A stretch of 29,732 nucleotides of DNA. It comes from Anaerolineales bacterium (GTDB lineage Bacteria; Chloroflexota; Anaerolineae; Anaerolineales; Villigracilaceae). Shown here piece after piece: positions 23,689-29,732 of this stretch. The translations under genes and the position numbers were made by a program. The notes below the pieces were generated by a model. The model worked only from the letters and a program-made list of their open reading frames with translations. It was not told the DNA's origin and ran no database searches. The stretch is taken from NCBI GenBank assembly GCA_016928525.1, contig JAFGKO010000336.1, forward strand, positions 1-29,732, in the 5' to 3' direction. Positions within the stretch are counted from its first letter, which is position 1, and every line of letters starts with the position of its first letter.

Positions 23689-24813
23689 ATGACAAAAGAA
23701 ACCAGCATCACCAAGCAACTTTCCTTTCTCGACCGCTATCTGACGCTGTGGATTTTCGCGGCGATGGCGGTAGGGGTGGGGATCGGATTCTTATTCCCGG
23801 AGGGTGTCGAGAGTTTCAGCGCGGCAGTCTCAGTCGGAACAACCAATATCCCGATTGCGATTGGGCTGATCTTGATGATGTACCCGCCCTTTACCAAAGT
23901 GAAATACGAGGAACTGGGAGATGTTTTCCGCAACAAAAAAGTGCTGGCGCTCTCGCTCATCCAGAACTGGGTGATTGGGCCCGTGTTGATGTTTGTTTTG
24001 GCGATCATCTTTTTGCGCGGTTACCCGGACTATATCGCCGGGCTGATCATGATCGGACTGGCGCGCTGTATCGCGATGGTGATCGTCTGGAACGAACTGG
24101 CCCACGGCGACACCGAATACGCTGCCGGGTTGGTGGCGTTCAACAGTATTTTCCAGGTGTTGTTCTATAGCGTGTACGCCTACATTTTCCTGACCGTTCT
24201 GCCAACCTGGTTTGGTCTGGAAGGCGTGGTGGTGGACATCACCATTGGGCAGATTGCTGAGAGTGTATTCATCTATTTGGGCATTCCGTTCCTGGCGGGG
24301 TTCCTGACCCGGCTGGTGTTGGTGCGCGTCAAAGGCAAGGAATGGTATTACAAGAATTTCGTGCCCAAGGTCAGCCCGCTGACGCTGATTGCCCTGCTGT
24401 TCACCATCGTGGTCATGTTCAGTTTGAAGGGCAACCTGATCGTACAGATCCCGATGGACGTAGTGCGGATTGCCATCCCGTTGTTGTTTTACTTTGTGTT
24501 GATGTTCCTGATCAGTTTTTACATGGGACATCGCCTGGGCGCGGATTATAGCAAGACCACCACGCTGTCCTTCACGGCGGCCAGCAACAACTTCGAACTG
24601 GCAATCGCAGTGGCAGTGGCCGTCTTTGGCATTAGCAGTGGCGCGGCCTTTGCGGCAGTAATTGGCCCGCTAGTGGAAGTGCCGGTGATGATCGGGCTGG
24701 TGAACGTCGCATTCTGGCTGCAAAAGCGCTGGTACCCGCAAGTATCATCAGCCCCCGCGATGGTAGCCGCCGCAGCGGAAGCCTGCCCGCCGGATGAACA
24801 ATTGGTAAAGTAA
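23689..24813 (+). CDS. acr3: Arsenite efflux permease Acr3
   Basis: A 374-residue, ten-helix transporter of the Acr3 (bile/arsenite/riboflavin) family that exports arsenite, and sometimes antimonite, using the proton gradient. [25 protein letters not shown] opens the protein; [21 protein letters not shown] follows. The essential cysteine is Cys127 in [16 protein letters not shown], and the conserved glutamate is Glu330 in [43 protein letters not shown] is also diagnostic. The ATG at 23689 with a GGAGGAG ribosome site is chosen over an earlier in-frame start at 23656. About 107 non-coding bases separate it from the disulfide protein gene. A terminator hairpin follows at 24822. Confidence 0.97.
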   Translation: MTKETSITKQLSFLDRYLTLWIFAAMAVGVGIGFLFPEGVESFSAAVSVGTTNIPIAIGLILMMYPPFTKVKYEELGDVFRNKKVLALSLIQNWVIGPVLMFVLAIIFLRGYPDYIAGLIMIGLARCIAMVIVWNELAHGDTEYAAGLVAFNSIFQVLFYSVYAYIFLTVLPTWFGLEGVVVDITIGQIAESVFIYLGIPFLAGFLTRLVLVRVKGKEWYYKNFVPKVSPLTLIALLFTIVVMFSLKGNLIVQIPMDVVRIAIPLLFYFVLMFLISFYMGHRLGADYSKTTTLSFTAASNNFELAIAVAVAVFGISSGAAFAAVIGPLVEVPVMIGLVNVAFWLQKRWYPQVSSAPAMVAAAAEACPPDEQLVK

Positions 24814-24821
24814 ACGATAGG

Positions 24822-24849
24822 TCCCCGCCTGTTGGGTGGGGATTGTTTT
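24822..24849 (+). terminator. Terminator after acr3
   Basis: Eight-pair stem TCCCCGCC / GGTGGGGA (one G-U pair), loop TGTTG, followed by TTGTTTTC. It closes the first arsenic unit before the second arsR promoter. Confidence 0.75.
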
Positions 24850-24860
24850 CGCGAAATCAC

Positions 24861-24952
24861 ATTCAAAAGGATGAATATAATCCCTTTATTGTGACATTTT
24901 GTACATTCCTTTTTGTCGATCAGGGCTTACAATCATATTCAGAAAAACGAAT
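24861..24952 (+). promoter_or_regulatory. arsR2 promoter region with two ArsR-type operator boxes
   Basis: The same ATTC-N8-GAAT dyad as at arsR1 occurs at 24861-24876 and 24937-24952. TATAAT (24876-24881) overlaps the end of the first box and a second possible -10, TACAAT (24928-24933), lies just before the second box. No strong -35 is visible for either, so which is used is unknown. Confidence 0.7.
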
Positions 24953-24964
24953 ACAGGTGAGACA

Positions 24965-25339
24965 ATGGATGAACATGAGAACGAAATCAAAGTGCTAAAG
25001 GCACTCAGCCACCCAGCGCGATTGGCCATTCTTGAAGTTTTGCGGGAAGGCGAAGCCTGCGTCTGTCACATGGAGGCATTATTCGAGTGGCGGCAGGCCT
25101 ACATCTCTCAACAGTTGATGGTCCTGCGCGAGGCCGGTCTGGTGACCGACCGGCGCGATGGCTGGAATATCTTTTACCGGGTGGACAAGCCCGAGGTCTA
25201 TGCCGTGATTGACGCGGTATATCGTCTGAGCGGGCGTAAGGCGCCGTTCGAGTTGCCGGTGAATGCGCATGGGAACTGCACCTGCCCAAATTGTCAGGCA
25301 AAGACCGAACAGAAATTGCAGGCAGGGAGCGTGGCATGA
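24965..25339 (+). CDS. arsR: ArsR-family metalloregulator, copy 2
   Basis: A 124-residue ArsR protein, clearly paralogous to that at 21342: LKALSHPARLAILEVLREGEACVCHMEALFEWRQAYISQQLMVLREAGLVTDRRDGWNIFYRVDKPEVYAVIDAVY. It keeps the alpha-3 thiol pair (Cys32, Cys34) and the C-terminal CTCPNC (Cys105, 107, 110). The recognition helix RQAYISQQLM is identical to that of copy 1, matching the shared operator motif. The ATG at 24965 follows AGGTGAGACA; the longer frame from 24899 would translate the promoter. Its stop overlaps the ATG of a 38-codon ORF (ATGA). It heads the second unit of redox and Fe-S genes. Confidence 0.93.
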   Translation: MDEHENEIKVLKALSHPARLAILEVLREGEACVCHMEALFEWRQAYISQQLMVLREAGLVTDRRDGWNIFYRVDKPEVYAVIDAVYRLSGRKAPFELPVNAHGNCTCPNCQAKTEQKLQAGSVA

Positions 25340-25452
25340 GCCTCGTTGTGTACATTGTCAGCGCAATTTTAGTGTTCGTTTTCTCCGGCTTGCTGGTAAT
25401 GGCTGGGTTATTAGTTATGTGTTCCTGTACCTGTTCAACCTGCTGGCGTTAA
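25336..25452 (+). CDS. 38-residue membrane microORF with Cys-rich tail (or broken permease N-terminus)
   Basis: The ATG overlaps the arsR2 stop as ATGA. The peptide is one hydrophobic helix (MSLVVYIVSAILVFVFSGLL, then VMAGLLVM) ending CSCTCSTCWR, four cysteines in eight residues. Two readings are possible. It may be a real microprotein, a membrane-anchored metal/thiol binder translated with ArsR. Or it may be the first helix of a TauE/SafE-like permease or other membrane protein interrupted by a frameshift, because a one-base shift at about 25413 continues with another hydrophobic stretch, VISYVFLYLFNLLALN. The second is at least as likely. No separate ribosome site is seen. Confidence 0.4.
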   Translation: MSLVVYIVSAILVFVFSGLLVMAGLLVMCSCTCSTCWR

Positions 25453-25472
25453 ACAATTGGGAGAGTCAAATC

Positions 25473-26246
25473 ATGGAAATAACCTCCACACTGATCGCTG
25501 TCGTCGCGTTTGCCTTTGTGATTGCTTTTATCTTCTCCATGTTTGGTCAGGGAGGTGGCTCGGTCTATACACCGCTCTTGATCCTGCTTGGGTATTCGAT
25601 CCTCCTCTCCAGTTCCACCTCTCTGGTTTTGAATCTCATCACTTCATTGTCGGCTGGTTATATTTTCTACCGAAAGAAGATGATTGATTACAAGGCTTCT
25701 CTTATCTTTGCGCCGGGCATCAGTGTCGGCGCATTTGCAGGCGGGGCGCTGTCCAAAGCATTTGATACCACAATCTTGTTGTGGCTGTTCGTGGTCTTCC
25801 TACTGGGTGTGGGTGCAAGGATGATTTACTCATATTGGGAAAAGGAAAGGGTGGAGGAGAAAGCGCCTGTTCGCTTGTTCCCTACCATGTACGCGTTGAT
25901 AGCGGTCTTTGGGCTGGTTGTGGGCTTCATCGCCGGGCTGTTGGGCGTTGGCGGCGGTATTTTCATCGTCCCATTCATGGTCTACGTTTGTAAATTCCCG
26001 ACAAAAATTGCGGCAGGCTCATCGCATCTGATTATTTCCTTTTCGGCATTGGCCGGGATCATCGGTCACGCCACTGCTCACCAGTTCGATCTTCCCTTGA
26101 TTCTTGCAACTGGCATCGCCGTCCTCATCGGAGGTAATCTCGGTGCAAGACTCAGCATGAAATTCAAAACCAAAATGATCAAAGCCGGCCTTGGCTTGAT
26201 TATGTGGGCCTTTGCCGCACAAATTCTGTTCAAACTATTTCAGTAA
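25473..26246 (+). CDS. TauE/SafE family sulfite/sulfonate exporter-like permease
   Basis: A 257-residue permease with about eight helices in two halves. The first half carries FAFVIAFIFSMFGQGGGSVYTPLLILLGYSILLSSSTSLVLNLITSLSAGYIFYRKKMIDYKASLIFAPGISVGAFAGGALSK; the second repeats the pattern as FGLVVGFIAGLLGVGGGIFIVPFMVYVCKFPTKIAAGSSHLIISFSALAGIIGHA. The G-Q/V-G-G-G-x-x-x-x-P pair is the family hallmark. Members export or import sulfite, sulfoacetate, taurine-derived sulfonates or other small sulfur anions. ATG at 25473 follows GGGAG. A longer frame back to 25263 would overlap arsR2 and is rejected. Placement after ArsR2 and before thiol/Fe-S genes suggests a sulfur compound as substrate (inference). 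Confidence 0.88.
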   Translation: MEITSTLIAVVAFAFVIAFIFSMFGQGGGSVYTPLLILLGYSILLSSSTSLVLNLITSLSAGYIFYRKKMIDYKASLIFAPGISVGAFAGGALSKAFDTTILLWLFVVFLLGVGARMIYSYWEKERVEEKAPVRLFPTMYALIAVFGLVVGFIAGLLGVGGGIFIVPFMVYVCKFPTKIAAGSSHLIISFSALAGIIGHATAHQFDLPLILATGIAVLIGGNLGARLSMKFKTKMIKAGLGLIMWAFAAQILFKLFQ

Positions 26247-26257
26247 AGGAGATTCTC

Positions 26258-26878
26258 ATGAATACGCAACATATTCCCCCCGAATGGGCTTACGAATTTC
26301 ACGGGCATGAGTGCCCCTTCATGCCACTTGGTTATCGCATGGGCAAACTGGCGCTGGCATATCTCGGTGTGGAAAAGGAACCAGATCATGGGTTCTTCAT
26401 CTTCCCTGAACTGGGCGAAGGACACCCACAAACCTGCCTGATGGATGGGTTACAAGCCGCCACTGGCGCAACCTATGGAAAGCTGATGATAGCCAAAACT
26501 TTCTATGGCAAACTGGCGGCGACCTTCTACCATCCGCAAAAGGGCGCGGTACGGTATTCGCTCCTGCCCGATTTCGTAGACGCAATGGGCAAATTCGAGT
26601 TCTTCGCCTATCGCAAGAAGGGCGTCGAGCCGTCGAAGATTCCGCTCGAAGTAAGGCGCGAGGTCATCCAATGGGTCTATGACCAGCTCGACGAAACCAT
26701 GTTTAAAGTGGAAGCCAAACCCGATTTCACCTACAAACCCGTCAAAGGCTCGTTCAACAAGACGAAATGTAGTGCCTGCGGCGAGTACGTTTTTGACCGC
26801 TATGTGCGCACAAAAGACGGGCAACCTGTCTGTATCCCTTGTTCCGGCTATGAAAAAACAACATTGATCGAGCGTTAG
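26258..26878 (+). CDS. FmdE family protein with C-terminal zinc ribbon
   Basis: A 206-residue protein resembling subunit E of formylmethanofuran dehydrogenase, a family widespread outside methanogens with unknown role. The N-terminus AYEFHGHECPFMPLGYRMGKLALAYLGV has His15, His17 and Cys19; EGHPQTCLMDGLQAATGATYGKL keeps Cys60, but the usual third cysteine of TGCT is alanine here. The C-terminus ends with a zinc-ribbon, CSACGEYVFDRYVRTKDGQPVCIPC (Cys171, 174, 192, 195). Other formylmethanofuran dehydrogenase subunits are absent, so methanogenesis is not implied. ATG at 26258 is eleven bases after the permease stop, with an AAAGGAG ribosome site. A metal-binding or sulfur-carrier role is possible from the cysteines and context. 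Confidence 0.88.
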   Translation: MNTQHIPPEWAYEFHGHECPFMPLGYRMGKLALAYLGVEKEPDHGFFIFPELGEGHPQTCLMDGLQAATGATYGKLMIAKTFYGKLAATFYHPQKGAVRYSLLPDFVDAMGKFEFFAYRKKGVEPSKIPLEVRREVIQWVYDQLDETMFKVEAKPDFTYKPVKGSFNKTKCSACGEYVFDRYVRTKDGQPVCIPCSGYEKTTLIER

Positions 26879-26879
26879 C

Positions 26880-26924
26880 GATGTGTGTATCCGTAGTCTC
26901 CAGACTGCGGATGCACATCTTTTG
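26880..26924 (+). terminator. Hairpin after the FmdE-like gene
   Basis: A long imperfect stem from GATGTG..TATCCG.AGTC to GACT.CGGAT.CACATC with loop TCCA, followed by TTTTG. It begins one base after the FmdE-like stop. It may be a partial terminator within the unit, since the ferredoxin gene starts 29 bases later on the same strand without a visible new promoter. Confidence 0.6.
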
Positions 26925-26953
26925 ACGGACAAGTGGTCTAGCATGGAGGTTTA

Positions 26954-27301
26954 ATGCCTGAAGCACCTAAATCCACCTGGCATGGAATTTCGCGTGAAAC
27001 CATCCGTTGGCACCCCACAGTTATTGAAGAGCGCTGCATGGGTTGCGGCATGTGTGTCACATCCTGCGGCAAGAATGTCTATGCCTTTGACTATGAAATC
27101 AACAAACCTGTTGTTGTCTCGCCGCAGACTTGTATGGTCGGCTGCACCACCTGCGCCACCATCTGCACGCGTGACGCCATCGAGTTCCCTTCTACGGGCT
27201 ATATCCGCCAGTTGATCCGCGACCGCAAACTACTGTCACAAGCGAAAAACTTGCTGCGAGTTCAACCGGAAAAATACGATGTTCAACTGAAGAGAGAATA
27301 A
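26954..27301 (+). CDS. Two-cluster 4Fe-4S ferredoxin-like protein
   Basis: A 115-residue soluble protein. Two cysteine sets are seen: CMGCGMCVTSC (Cys28, 31, 34, 38) and CMVGCTTCATIC (Cys60, 64, 67, 71), the latter with one extra residue between the first and second cysteine. TRDAIEFPS follows as in 2[4Fe-4S] ferredoxins. In both sets the fourth cysteine lacks the usual following proline (CGK, CTR). The 40-residue C-terminal tail (IRQLIRDRKLLSQAKNLLRV) is helical and basic and may dock to a partner. GGAGGTTTA precedes the ATG. Likely electron carrier for the DUF169 or FmdE-like neighbour, but this is inference. The DUF169 gene starts four bases after its stop. Confidence 0.9.
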   Translation: MPEAPKSTWHGISRETIRWHPTVIEERCMGCGMCVTSCGKNVYAFDYEINKPVVVSPQTCMVGCTTCATICTRDAIEFPSTGYIRQLIRDRKLLSQAKNLLRVQPEKYDVQLKRE

Positions 27302-27305
27302 AGTG

Positions 27306-28031
27306 ATGTCGAGTACAGGAAACCTTGCAAAGCAAGTTGTTGAAATCCTGGATCTTTCGAGCGCGCCAGTCGGGATTGATTTTATCTCCACGCCCAACGG
27401 CGCTCCGGTAGACGCAAAAAAGTTGCAACGGCATCGCTACTGCCAGGCGCTGATGAAAGCCCGGGGCGACGAATCCGTGCTGCTCGATGCGGAAGGGATT
27501 TCCTGCCCGGCAGCTGCGGCTGCTTTTGGTTTCCGTCCGCTCCCTGAAAACCTGGAAAATGGCAGAGGTCTGGTCGGATTCGGTATTGTTCGTGATCAAG
27601 CAATAGGGCAGCGAATGTTCGAGGGGATGTCCTATTTACCAATGGGTCAAATTGCCGCCCTGCACATATTTCCTCTCGATCGGGCGCTTGATTTGCCTGA
27701 TGTCGTGGTCATCGAAGATGAAGTCGAAAAGCTCATGTGGGTAAGTCTGGCATATTTGAATATCACGGGCGGACAGCGTGTTCAGAGTTCGACCGCAGTT
27801 CTCCAGGCGACCTGTGTGGATGCAACCATCATCCCGTACCTGGAGCAACGTCTCAACCAGTGCTTTGGCTGTTATGGTTGCCGGGATGCTACTGACCTTG
27901 GCCCAAACGAAACCGTGGTTGGATTTCCCGGCGCTTTGCTGCCTTCACTGGTAGAAACTTTGGGATTTCTGGATCAGAAGGCTATTCCCACTTCGCGCTC
28001 TAAAAAGGCCTTCTCTGCCTTAGCCATATAA
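27306..28031 (+). CDS. DUF169 family protein
   Basis: A 241-residue protein of the DUF169 family, whose function is not established. Typical features: an N-terminal part ending SSAPVGIDFIS, then RHRYCQALMKARGDESVLLDAEGISCPAAAAAFGF (Cys46, Cys67), GQIAALHIFPLDRA, DVVVIEDEVEKLMWVSLAYLNITGGQRVQSSTAVLQATCVD (Cys170) and a cysteine knot CFGCYGCRD (Cys186, 189, 192). The many conserved cysteines suggest metal or Fe-S binding. An in-frame GTG at 27303 is possible; the ATG three bases later is preferred. Genes of this family often neighbour ferredoxins and FmdE proteins (general recollection), as here. It sits ten bases before the OsmC gene. Confidence 0.9.
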   Translation: MSSTGNLAKQVVEILDLSSAPVGIDFISTPNGAPVDAKKLQRHRYCQALMKARGDESVLLDAEGISCPAAAAAFGFRPLPENLENGRGLVGFGIVRDQAIGQRMFEGMSYLPMGQIAALHIFPLDRALDLPDVVVIEDEVEKLMWVSLAYLNITGGQRVQSSTAVLQATCVDATIIPYLEQRLNQCFGCYGCRDATDLGPNETVVGFPGALLPSLVETLGFLDQKAIPTSRSKKAFSALAI

Positions 28032-28041
28032 GGAAAACACG

Positions 28042-28464
28042 ATGCCCGATACTCCTGCCAAAACTTATCATGTTACCGCCACTCGCACGGACGAAGCGTA
28101 CGCCCAAATACAGGCAAGAGAGCATGAACTGACCCTCAATATAAAAAAAGGCACAGGAGAAGCGGGCTTCAATGCTGCCGAGACATTGATCGCAGCCTTG
28201 AGCGCCTGCCTGCTGACCAATGTCAACGCCATTGGCGCAAAAATGCGCCTGAAGATTCACTCTGCACGGGTCGAATTTTATGCTACTCGCCGCGATGATC
28301 CACCCGCACTGACCGAAATCCGCTACCAACTAATTTTGGAAAGCCCCGAGTCATCGGATAAGTTGCAGGAGCTCGCTGACCTGAGTTTCAAATGGGGGAC
28401 GGTCGCCAACACACTTGTCAACGGGTTGACCCCACAGGGAACGCTCGTCATCGAAAAACAGTAA
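28042..28464 (+). CDS. OsmC-family protein with only one of the two catalytic cysteines
   Basis: A 140-residue OsmC/Ohr-fold protein. The first reactive cysteine is Cys56 in AAETLIAALSACLLTNVNAIGAKM, in the usual place at the start of the long central helix. The second, normally in a C-P-V-x-x-T/N-L motif, is replaced: the equivalent stretch reads LSFKWGTVANTLVNG, so this copy cannot form the normal Cys-Cys disulfide of peroxide-reducing members. OsmC-like proteins of the YhfA type with altered sites are thought to handle small thiols, persulfides or polysulfides, but this is not settled. It is followed nine bases later by the thioredoxin/VKOR fusion. Confidence 0.88.
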   Translation: MPDTPAKTYHVTATRTDEAYAQIQAREHELTLNIKKGTGEAGFNAAETLIAALSACLLTNVNAIGAKMRLKIHSARVEFYATRRDDPPALTEIRYQLILESPESSDKLQELADLSFKWGTVANTLVNGLTPQGTLVIEKQ

Positions 28465-28473
28465 GGATCCTGT

Positions 28474-29732
28474 ATGAAAAGGAATGTTACGCTTCTCTCT
28501 CTGACTTCAAGTTTGCTACTGTTCACCTTGCTTATTTTCCCAGCTCAGGCTGTTACCGCTTTACAAATTGCACCTGCTCCGACTCCAACCGCGAAAGCTT
28601 GCCATATCTGCGATGAGGGTCTGCCGCAGCCCGTCGTACACGCCATCCTGTTCTGGATGAACGGCTGCCCGCATTGCCATGACATACTCGATCATGTGCT
28701 GCCGCCATTACAGGAGAAATACGGCGCGCAGTTGGAAATCACCCCGGTAGAGGTGGTCAGCATGGAGGATGTGAACCGTCTCTACGATATCGCTGCCACA
28801 TATGGATACACTCGTGACCAGGTGGGTGTACCATTCCTCATCATCGGCAATCAAGCATTGATCGGCTCACAGCAGATCCCGCAGGAGCTGCCCGGCTTGA
28901 TCGAATACCATCTTGCCCAAGGCGGTGTGGAGAGACCATCCATCCCAGTCTTGAATGAGTTTCTTAGCCAGGCCACGCCCGGTTCAGTGTCCGCTCCTGC
29001 TATAACCGGCGCAGTCGTACGAGCTACCCTCTTCACCACGCTGGATTGCCACGGTTGCCAGCTCGAAGTGGGCGCGGCACTGGGACCTGTGCAAGAAAAA
29101 TATGGTGAACAATTCGAGGTCCGCACAGTGGACATCGTCACCGGGGAGGATGTGGAATATCTCTACCAGGTAGCCGAGGCTTACGGCTTTCCACGCCAGG
29201 AGGTGGATTTGCCGCTGATTATCATAGGAGAGCACCTGCTGATCGGTGAACAGATGGCTGCCGAATTACCCAACTTGGTGGACTCCTATCTGGCCACAGG
29301 CGGCGTGGATTGGCCTTCTGTAACCGTCCAGGCGAACTCTGCTTTGCCAGCCAATTCTGACGCGAGCGTTTCTGTAACAGTGCAATCGGACGGTTTCACG
29401 CTTGCCATCGTCATCATGGTGCTGATGGCGGCCGCGCTGATATACAGCCTGGTCGCCCTTTGGCGGGGCACTGCCTTCCCGCTGCCTGCATGGGCGGATT
29501 GGCTGATTCCCGTGTTCATCGTCATCGGTATTAGCGTGGCAGGCTATCTATCTTATGTAGAAACGCAATCCGTCGAAGCCATCTGTGGCCCTGTTGGGGA
29601 TTGCAATACCGTCCAGCAGAGCCGTTACGCAAAATTGTTTGATATTCTGCCCGTGGGCGTGCTAGGGTTGCTCGGCTATCTTGGATTGATCGCTGCCTGG
29701 CTGGCGCGCCGCTTCCTGCCCAAATTGGAAAC
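28474..29732 (+). CDS. Secreted double-thioredoxin/VKOR fusion protein, 3'-truncated
   Basis: The frame is open from the ATG at 28474 (AAGGA ribosome site) to the end of the window, 419 codons, with no stop. Residues 1-26 are a signal peptide or anchor (LLSLTSSLLLFTLLIFPAQA). A first thioredoxin-like domain (about 53-150) has CPHC (Cys65, Cys68) in ILFWMNGCPHCHD; an extra CHIC lies at 43-46. A second one (about 180-278) has CHGC (Cys192, Cys195) in LFTTLDCHGCQLE. Both share the repeat EKYG..(L/F)E(I/V)..V...ED(V)..LY..A..YG and PLIIIG/PFLIIG, so they are internal duplicates. From about 307 membrane helices begin, with VKOR motif CGPVGDCNTVQQSRYAKLFDILPVGVLGLLGY (Cys371, Cys377). The quinone-side CxxC would lie beyond the window. 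Predicted role: oxidative protein folding or thiol oxidation outside the membrane, with electrons passed to quinone. Confidence 0.9.
   Translation, partial: MKRNVTLLSLTSSLLLFTLLIFPAQAVTALQIAPAPTPTAKACHICDEGLPQPVVHAILFWMNGCPHCHDILDHVLPPLQEKYGAQLEITPVEVVSMEDVNRLYDIAATYGYTRDQVGVPFLIIGNQALIGSQQIPQELPGLIEYHLAQGGVERPSIPVLNEFLSQATPGSVSAPAITGAVVRATLFTTLDCHGCQLEVGAALGPVQEKYGEQFEVRTVDIVTGEDVEYLYQVAEAYGFPRQEVDLPLIIIGEHLLIGEQMAAELPNLVDSYLATGGVDWPSVTVQANSALPANSDASVSVTVQSDGFTLAIVIMVLMAAALIYSLVALWRGTAFPLPAWADWLIPVFIVIGISVAGYLSYVETQSVEAICGPVGDCNTVQQSRYAKLFDILPVGVLGLLGYLGLIAAWLARRFLPKLE

Noticed and set aside
25263..25472. N-terminal extension of the TauE/SafE frame back into arsR2
   Set aside because: It overlaps arsR2 in another frame and encodes non-family residues; the ATG at 25473 has its own ribosome site.
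1..29732. CRISPR arrays, tRNA or rRNA genes, riboswitches, transposases
   Set aside because: Read for regular spaced repeats, tRNA cloverleaf ends, and transposase or integrase motifs; none seen. Compact or divergent structured RNAs could still be missed without a covariance search.

Overview
The window looks like chromosomal DNA of a bacterium, most likely a member of Chloroflexota (class Anaerolineae). This is inferred from gene content and protein style (repeated MDR-type oxidoreductases, a non-pyrrolysine MttB homologue, DUF4386, FmdE and DUF169 proteins, a TTGGTTGAGTAG inverted-repeat element). No rRNA or other marker gene is present to confirm it. I see no tRNA, rRNA, CRISPR array, transposase or phage gene.

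Layout. (1) 1-5058: the 3' part of a LiaS/NarX-type sensor histidine kinase (+), then on the minus strand polyphosphate kinases of both families, ppk1 and ppk2. (2) 5305-10927, all minus: an accessory block with three paralogous quinone-oxidoreductase-like MDR proteins, a broken C-GCAxxG-C-C redox gene with an in-frame UGA at a probable redox-cysteine position (candidate selenocysteine), a self-contained membrane protein/HTH/DUF4386 operon with a clear promoter and operator, and a 45-codon remnant of a DUF6326-like gene. (3) 11182-16081, minus: an SRPBCC protein, then a GC-richer block with a Cys/Met-metabolism PLP enzyme, a 154-bp inverted-repeat element, a GPH-type sugar/cation symporter and an MttB-family methyltransferase. 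(4) 16277-21006, minus: one probable PadR-controlled operon of padR, serine hydrolase, NapH-like membrane ferredoxin, alpha/beta hydrolase and a two-domain flavoprotein. It has a sigma70-like promoter, a palindromic operator and an end hairpin. (5) 21342-29732, plus: two ArsR-controlled units. The first is arsR-arsP-like permease-redox-active disulfide protein-acr3, a recognisable arsenic resistance set. The second is arsR-microORF-TauE/SafE permease-FmdE-like protein-2x[4Fe-4S] ferredoxin-DUF169-OsmC-double-thioredoxin/VKOR fusion, running off the window.

How the genes may work together. Both arsR genes carry the same 16-bp dyad (ATTC-N8-GAAT) twice in their upstream regions, so the two units probably form one metalloid-responsive regulon. 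The first unit is efflux. The second has no classical arsenic enzyme but is rich in cysteine pairs, Fe-S clusters and thiol-disulfide domains; it is the best candidate here for an undescribed system, perhaps sulfur/thiol handling or redox repair under metalloid stress. The PadR operon likewise joins two flavodoxin-like domains and a membrane Fe-S protein to two hydrolases, a combination I do not recognise as a named pathway.
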